A stretch of DNA of 64,000 nt from Brevipalpus yothersi (lineage: Eukaryota > Arthropoda > Arachnida > Trombidiformes > Tenuipalpidae), in the NCBI GenBank assembly GCA_003956705.1, contig QZCP01000679.1:62001-126000 (forward strand). The letters are read 5' to 3'. Positions 59,572 through 64,000 of this stretch are shown in pieces. The position numbers were made by a program, and so were the translations under genes. Under the pieces are notes generated by a model. It saw only the letters and a list, made by a program, of their open reading frames with translations. It did no database searches and had not been told where the DNA came from. Each line of letters begins with the position of its first letter. Positions within the stretch are counted from its first letter, which is position 1.

Positions 59572-61739
59572 CGTTTGAATTGGAATAGGCGGGCTAGTTG
59601 ACAAATTGAAGTGTTGAGCACAAAATTTGGTCACCTCTGGGGTCGTGTCTAGTTGGAAGTGTTGATGATACAAATCATGTTACAGATCATTTTACAAATG
59701 AGAGCGTTTGAGAATTCCATACTGTAAAATAAAAAATCACATGGCGTATGAGTGAAGCGGTCGAAAGAAGTGATGATGATGTTCCCTTGCTACAAGGAAA
59801 CAGATGTAACATGGAGAAGATTAACGCACCTTAATCAATTGGCTGAGGATCCTGAGACATGTAATATTTTTGGCCCTGATGAATGGGAAAAAATTTAAGA
59901 GGACATTTGGAAACAGTATGCACAAAGTATGGTTCATATGATGATCATTATGCAGTTTCAGTTCAGGTAAGTCAATATTTTAATGTCGATAAATCATGGC
60001 TCAAAAATGGGAACACAAATCTGAGGTCACAATCGGATGTGCTGGTTCCAGAATGAGGAAAAAACATTCACTCACAAAAGATGATGTACAATGAATAGAG
60101 ACAAATTAACAACGAAATATGATTAACAAAAGACTAAAAGTTTCACCCCAATCACCAATAGAATGGATAATTATTTTTGTGAACCATATGATTGGTGAGT
60201 GAATCGATCATCCTGTAAACACCGTATTAATATGGATGCTTATAGAAACAAACGAATAAGTGTACACACACAGTATACGGTGATAGGAGCAAAATGAATT
60301 CAATCAAAATCTAAACAGCAAAGGAATGCATCGATAAATTTCTCTCTTATTGCTCTCTCCACAATTGTGATCCGATTGCGGCACAATTTGATCATTATCA
60401 AATTAAATGTTTTTCGGAGGCCTTTTCACCTGATATAAACATACCAGGTAACATTTAATTGATATTACACTGTACTCCTCTCTTATTTACAAACATAGTA
60501 GTCTACAGTCTCGCTAGAGGAGAGCACTTGAATGATGATGCATATGCATATGAATCATGATGAAATATTTTATCTTGATTTTTTTCGAGAAATTGTTCCT
60601 CTTTAAACGAAAAAAATTGTCAAAAAAATCAAGAATATCTATCATGTAGATGGGGGGTGCCTTAAGCGAGGCTTGTATCCATCTTCTTACTCTTTAATAG
60701 CCCCCTCTTTTCCTTGTAAGCCTTTTCTATTTTTCAAGTTAACGGAATGTAGTTCATTCATCGGAATTTATGGAGAGACGAAAAATTTGATTATCTCAAT
60801 TTGAACTTTGTACTTTCGAGTTGCATTCGACATTTTTTTTCTGTAATAATATACTTTGGATTTGATGGTTTTCGATAAAAGTTTTTGGTGTACAAGTTGA
60901 ATCTTAGTTCAAAAAGGCTTTTCCATTTGACGAGAATTTTCTTACAAGTTGGTCAGCATACTAGCATCTCATGGAATGGAAAACAAGCTCAGTTTACTTG
61001 GAGTTTTTGAACTTTAAATATTAGACTTTAGCTTTGGTTAAGTTATCAGAAGGATGTCAAATGATCCAATAAGTTTTCGAACAAAATTATTGAGTTTTCT
61101 ACCCGTAGATTCCAATCGAATCGAAGAAGCACACATAGGCATCAGTAACATTGATTGACTGAATCAGACAATCAGACCCCTAAACATTGAAATCTGAATT
61201 TTACTTCAAAACAAAATCGGAAAACTAGAGCTAACATTGCTGATAACTTGTATGATGTTTTCATAGCACATTTCTTCCGACTTTTCTCCCCATAATTCTT
61301 GAAAGATATGTGGAATTTGGAAAACTTTCGACTTCCATTGCCAAGATCATAATTATATTAACTTATTGAGAGGCAAAACTTTCAATTTATTCACTTCCGG
61401 TCAAATTCAAGAACAAAAGATTCATCTTGAGAGAAATTTCAAGAAATAGAGAGATAGGATAATTGCGTCAAAACTAGATACATCAACGTTTCAGCATACA
61501 TCCAATTCTCCTTTCGATAATATAGCAACGATAATGAAAAAACGCACAGCATTCTTCTCTGGGGAAAAAGAGTGGCGTCTAAATAATATCGATAGTTTTT
61601 CCCAGAACCCAGGATAGAGTGAGCAACATTATAAATCAAGTATATCCATGGTAACACATTCCTTTGCCAGATTCTCTCCACGTTTTCCTCTATACCAAAT
61701 TCACCTGTGACTTTCGAAGAAGCATCATCTAAATGGAGA
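59572..61739. other. spacer between MON2 and LARP4-like gene
   Basis: This holds the MON2 promoter, a possible broken + strand frame at 59748-59985, and the 3' UTR of the LARP4-like gene. No other gene is supported. Confidence 0.45.
59748..59985 (+). pseudogene. possible broken small reading frame
   Basis: An ATG at 59748 opens MSEAVERSDDDVPLLQGN. After a frame change near 59828, the text continues NQLAEDPETCNIFGPDEWE, then a TAA at 59897-59899 and EDIWKQYAQSMVH. Both pieces look protein-like, and the end falls near a CAGGTAAGT donor (about 59966). It may be a dead copy of a small gene. Not recognised. Confidence 0.25.
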
Positions 61740-64000
61740 TCACTTGGAGGACAATCTGGCAACCTCACAATAGGTCAATTTACGTGTAGTGTTCGGTTGG
61801 GATGAAGGCATCGGTGGCGTTGGTGTGCGAATTTGCTTTGAGTCAATAGATTTTCCCGAATTTTGTGCTGCACCCTTTTCGACACCAACGATGTTTGCAG
61901 CATCTTTCAAACTTGTTTTTCTCATATCACTACACAGATCATTATCACAGTGCTGTTTGCTAGAAGTGGTATTCTTCGAACATTTGTCACCGATTGTTTG
62001 TGGTTTGGCGGACGTCGATTGGGAAGAAGAGGTCGATGATGAACAGGATGTGTTGGATGAGTTATGAGAGTCAGAGGGTGAAGCTGAGAGCACAGCTGAT
62101 TTGTTCGAGCTATCATCCAGTTGACTTGTATGACTACCACTAGTGCTGGTTTTTGAAACCAACGCTGATTTATTCCCCCTGACTGTCAAGCTTGTAGATG
62201 AAGATGGCGAAAGTGAAGATGAGTTAGGAGAAGGTGGCTGGTAAGTTGATTCGTTTGGGATGGCATAGTTCGTGGGCACTTCATTTTTTTGGGATATTTT
62301 GCCCAATGGCCTCTCAGTTTTCATACTATTATTCGAAGCTGGTGGCAAAGAAATGATCTCTTCAGCATTATTACAATTATGGTTATTGCTAAGATCTTGT
62401 CCAATGTTCCCTGAAAAATAGAAAACAGATTAAGATGATTTAACTATAAAAACCAAAAATTATGTAACATAAAAGGTTGACAAAACCGGAGTTCTAAGAC
62501 TATAAATTACCTGAATTCGAGTTTTTTTCCATTGAACGTGAATTTTTGGACAAAATATGAGTTTTGGCAGGAATTACTGAATGATCAGACTCTTGACTAG
62601 TATTATCAACTGATTTAACTTCGATCTTGGTTTCTGAGTACCTATTCTCCTCATTTCCTTTATGATTTGAGCTTGCAATACGCTTTTGTAATTTAGTTTG
62701 ATTATCGCTTTCGTTGTTGGTGATGGCTTTTGTGACGGTAGTTACATGACTGTTAATTACTCCGTCGGTGCTGTTTGATGAGGGTGATGACTGAGATGAA
62801 CATTTTGACAGAGCGGTATTATTCACAGACACTGCCTTGGCAATATTGTAATGATCGATTGGAGAAACATTCGGAGAAATCGAGGAAACACTCTTGGATG
62901 CTGATTCCTTATTTGGCTCATTGCCTTGCACGTTGGTATGCTTAACAGTTCCCTTCACGACGTCTGCCATACAGCCATTCCCATTGATTCCAGAACGTAT
63001 GGCAAGAGAACCATTACCAGTCGAGTTCTCATTCAAGCATCTGAGTAAGATAGATCCAAAAAATAGATTTTCATCAAATTGTAAGACTATTATAGAGATT
63101 TGATTTTTCTCGATTGAAAAAGACAGATGGGGGAGAAAATGAGAAAAACTCACAAATTATTGTCATGATCATCACTGCTCAGCCCTTTGGAAGAGTCTTT
63201 GGACTCAGCAGTGACTGTCGTGTCTGTATCTGGAGTATCGGAAGAGGCCAGAGGCAAAGGTGGAAATGCAGAAGATTCAAGATCAAAAGTTTCTCGCTTT
63301 TTATCAATATCACGCCGGTCAGATGAGTAACCATGATATTCTCTATTGAGCCCAGTTCTTGGAGATAAACGATAATTACTCGGCGAACTGCTACTGTCGC
63401 TGAAATCATCACGCTTCTTCCTCCTTCCCAGTTTACCACGAGACATTGATGAAACATTGCGGTAGTGACCATGAACATTACCAATTGCTCCACCGCTACT
63501 GTCTCCAAAATGATTTATATCTAACGATCGAGATTTCTCTGTTCCATGAAAGAGAGAGCAATGAAGAAGAAAAAAGAAAAGAGTTGATAAGATTCAAAAG
63601 AAAAAATGGTTGAGAGTGTGTAGCTTGTAGATGATAGGAAAATGAATCATAGTATTTTAGATAGGATAAAGATTGAGTTTTCTCTTTACTGCTTCTTTTT
63701 GTGCCAGATAATAGTGTTGACACTTGAGCAGGAGAATATGAAGCAAGGGTTGAAAGTACATGCTGACAATCCATGGTGAGTTAAGGGAGGAGCTTTGAGA
63801 TGGGAGTGTTAATAATATTAAAAGGCAAATAAATGGAATTATTTTGATTACCTGAATTCTCTGGAGAGAAACCTGATATGACCACGTTTGATTCTGATAA
63901 AGAATCTGATTTTTTCGAAGAGATATAAGAGGTAGCATTGTTACTATTGCTACTACCACTTTTGTTACCAACAGTGTGTACGCTATCATAGGCAATTGGA
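61740..64000 (-). CDS. LARP4: La-related protein 4-like, C-terminal part (partial)
   Basis: LARP4 binds poly(A) and PABP and stabilises mRNA. The window holds the downstream exons only, in phase: 63852-64000, 63690-63722 (a 33-nt microexon), 63154-63538, 62511-63040 and 61740-62410. The identification rests on FDLESSAFPPLP, the block KSRSLDINHFGDSSGG, a basic RGKLGRRKKRDDF stretch, and the late motif KLTYCEVARLS, which resembles LARP4 PSYAEVCQ. The rest is Ser/Asn-rich and disordered. The La motif and RRM must lie to the right of the window. Another Ser-rich RNA-binding protein with the FPPLP motif (LARP1-type) is the alternative. Confidence 0.65.

Noticed and set aside
61439..61768. 109-codon minus-strand frame beyond the LARP4-like stop
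   Set aside because: It overlaps the last coding bases in a different frame, starts on a weak codon and has no recognisable motif; most likely 3' UTR.

Overview
The window is nuclear DNA from a compact animal genome, most likely an arthropod and perhaps a mite. The reasons are many short GT-AG introns (mostly about 45-150 bp), AT-rich spacers, and metazoan-only genes for junctions, adhesion and neuropeptides (ZO-1, FAK, peptidylglycine alpha-hydroxylating monooxygenase, BAG3). The PHM gene is monofunctional, as in insects. The species cannot be told from the sequence. Exon models were made by hand from splice sites, reading phase and remembered family motifs; no database search was run.

Left part, 1-15 kb: the 3' end of an unrecognised + strand gene (1-546), PHM (+, 6 exons), NSE4 of the SMC5/6 complex (-) head-to-head with TFIIH subunit GTF2H3/Tfb4 (+), the 7-TM protein TPRA1 (+), a damaged zinc-finger-like reading frame (8.7-9.4 kb, -), a five-exon gene for a small secreted cysteine-containing protein (10.3-11.0 kb, -), one copy of a dispersed 0.7-kb repeat, a broken alpha-catenin fragment (12.7-13.2 kb, -), and mitochondrial GHITM (-).

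Middle part, 15-35 kb: a non-LTR retrotransposon with both ORFs open (15.4-20.3 kb, +), the WASP actin nucleation promoter (-), an orphan exon-like ORF (25.4 kb), ALDH7A1/antiquitin (-), the co-chaperone BAG3 (+) behind a five-unit heat-shock element, and focal adhesion kinase (-), which appears to lack its FERM domain.

Right part, 36-64 kb: ZO-1/polychaetoid (-; 3 PDZ, SH3, GUK, ZU5). Its roughly 7.5-kb first intron holds most of the long (GA/CT)n arrays. Then come the second, inverted copy of the 0.7-kb repeat, MON2 (-, 11 exons), a spacer with a possible broken ORF, and the 3' part of a LARP4-like gene (-) that runs off the window. The genes do not form an operon; WASP, FAK and ZO-1 all act at the actin/adhesion cortex, but their proximity may be chance. 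The most interesting items are the FERM-less FAK, the HSE-driven BAG3 promoter, the gene debris at 8.7-13.2 kb, the inverted repeat pair and the intact LINE.
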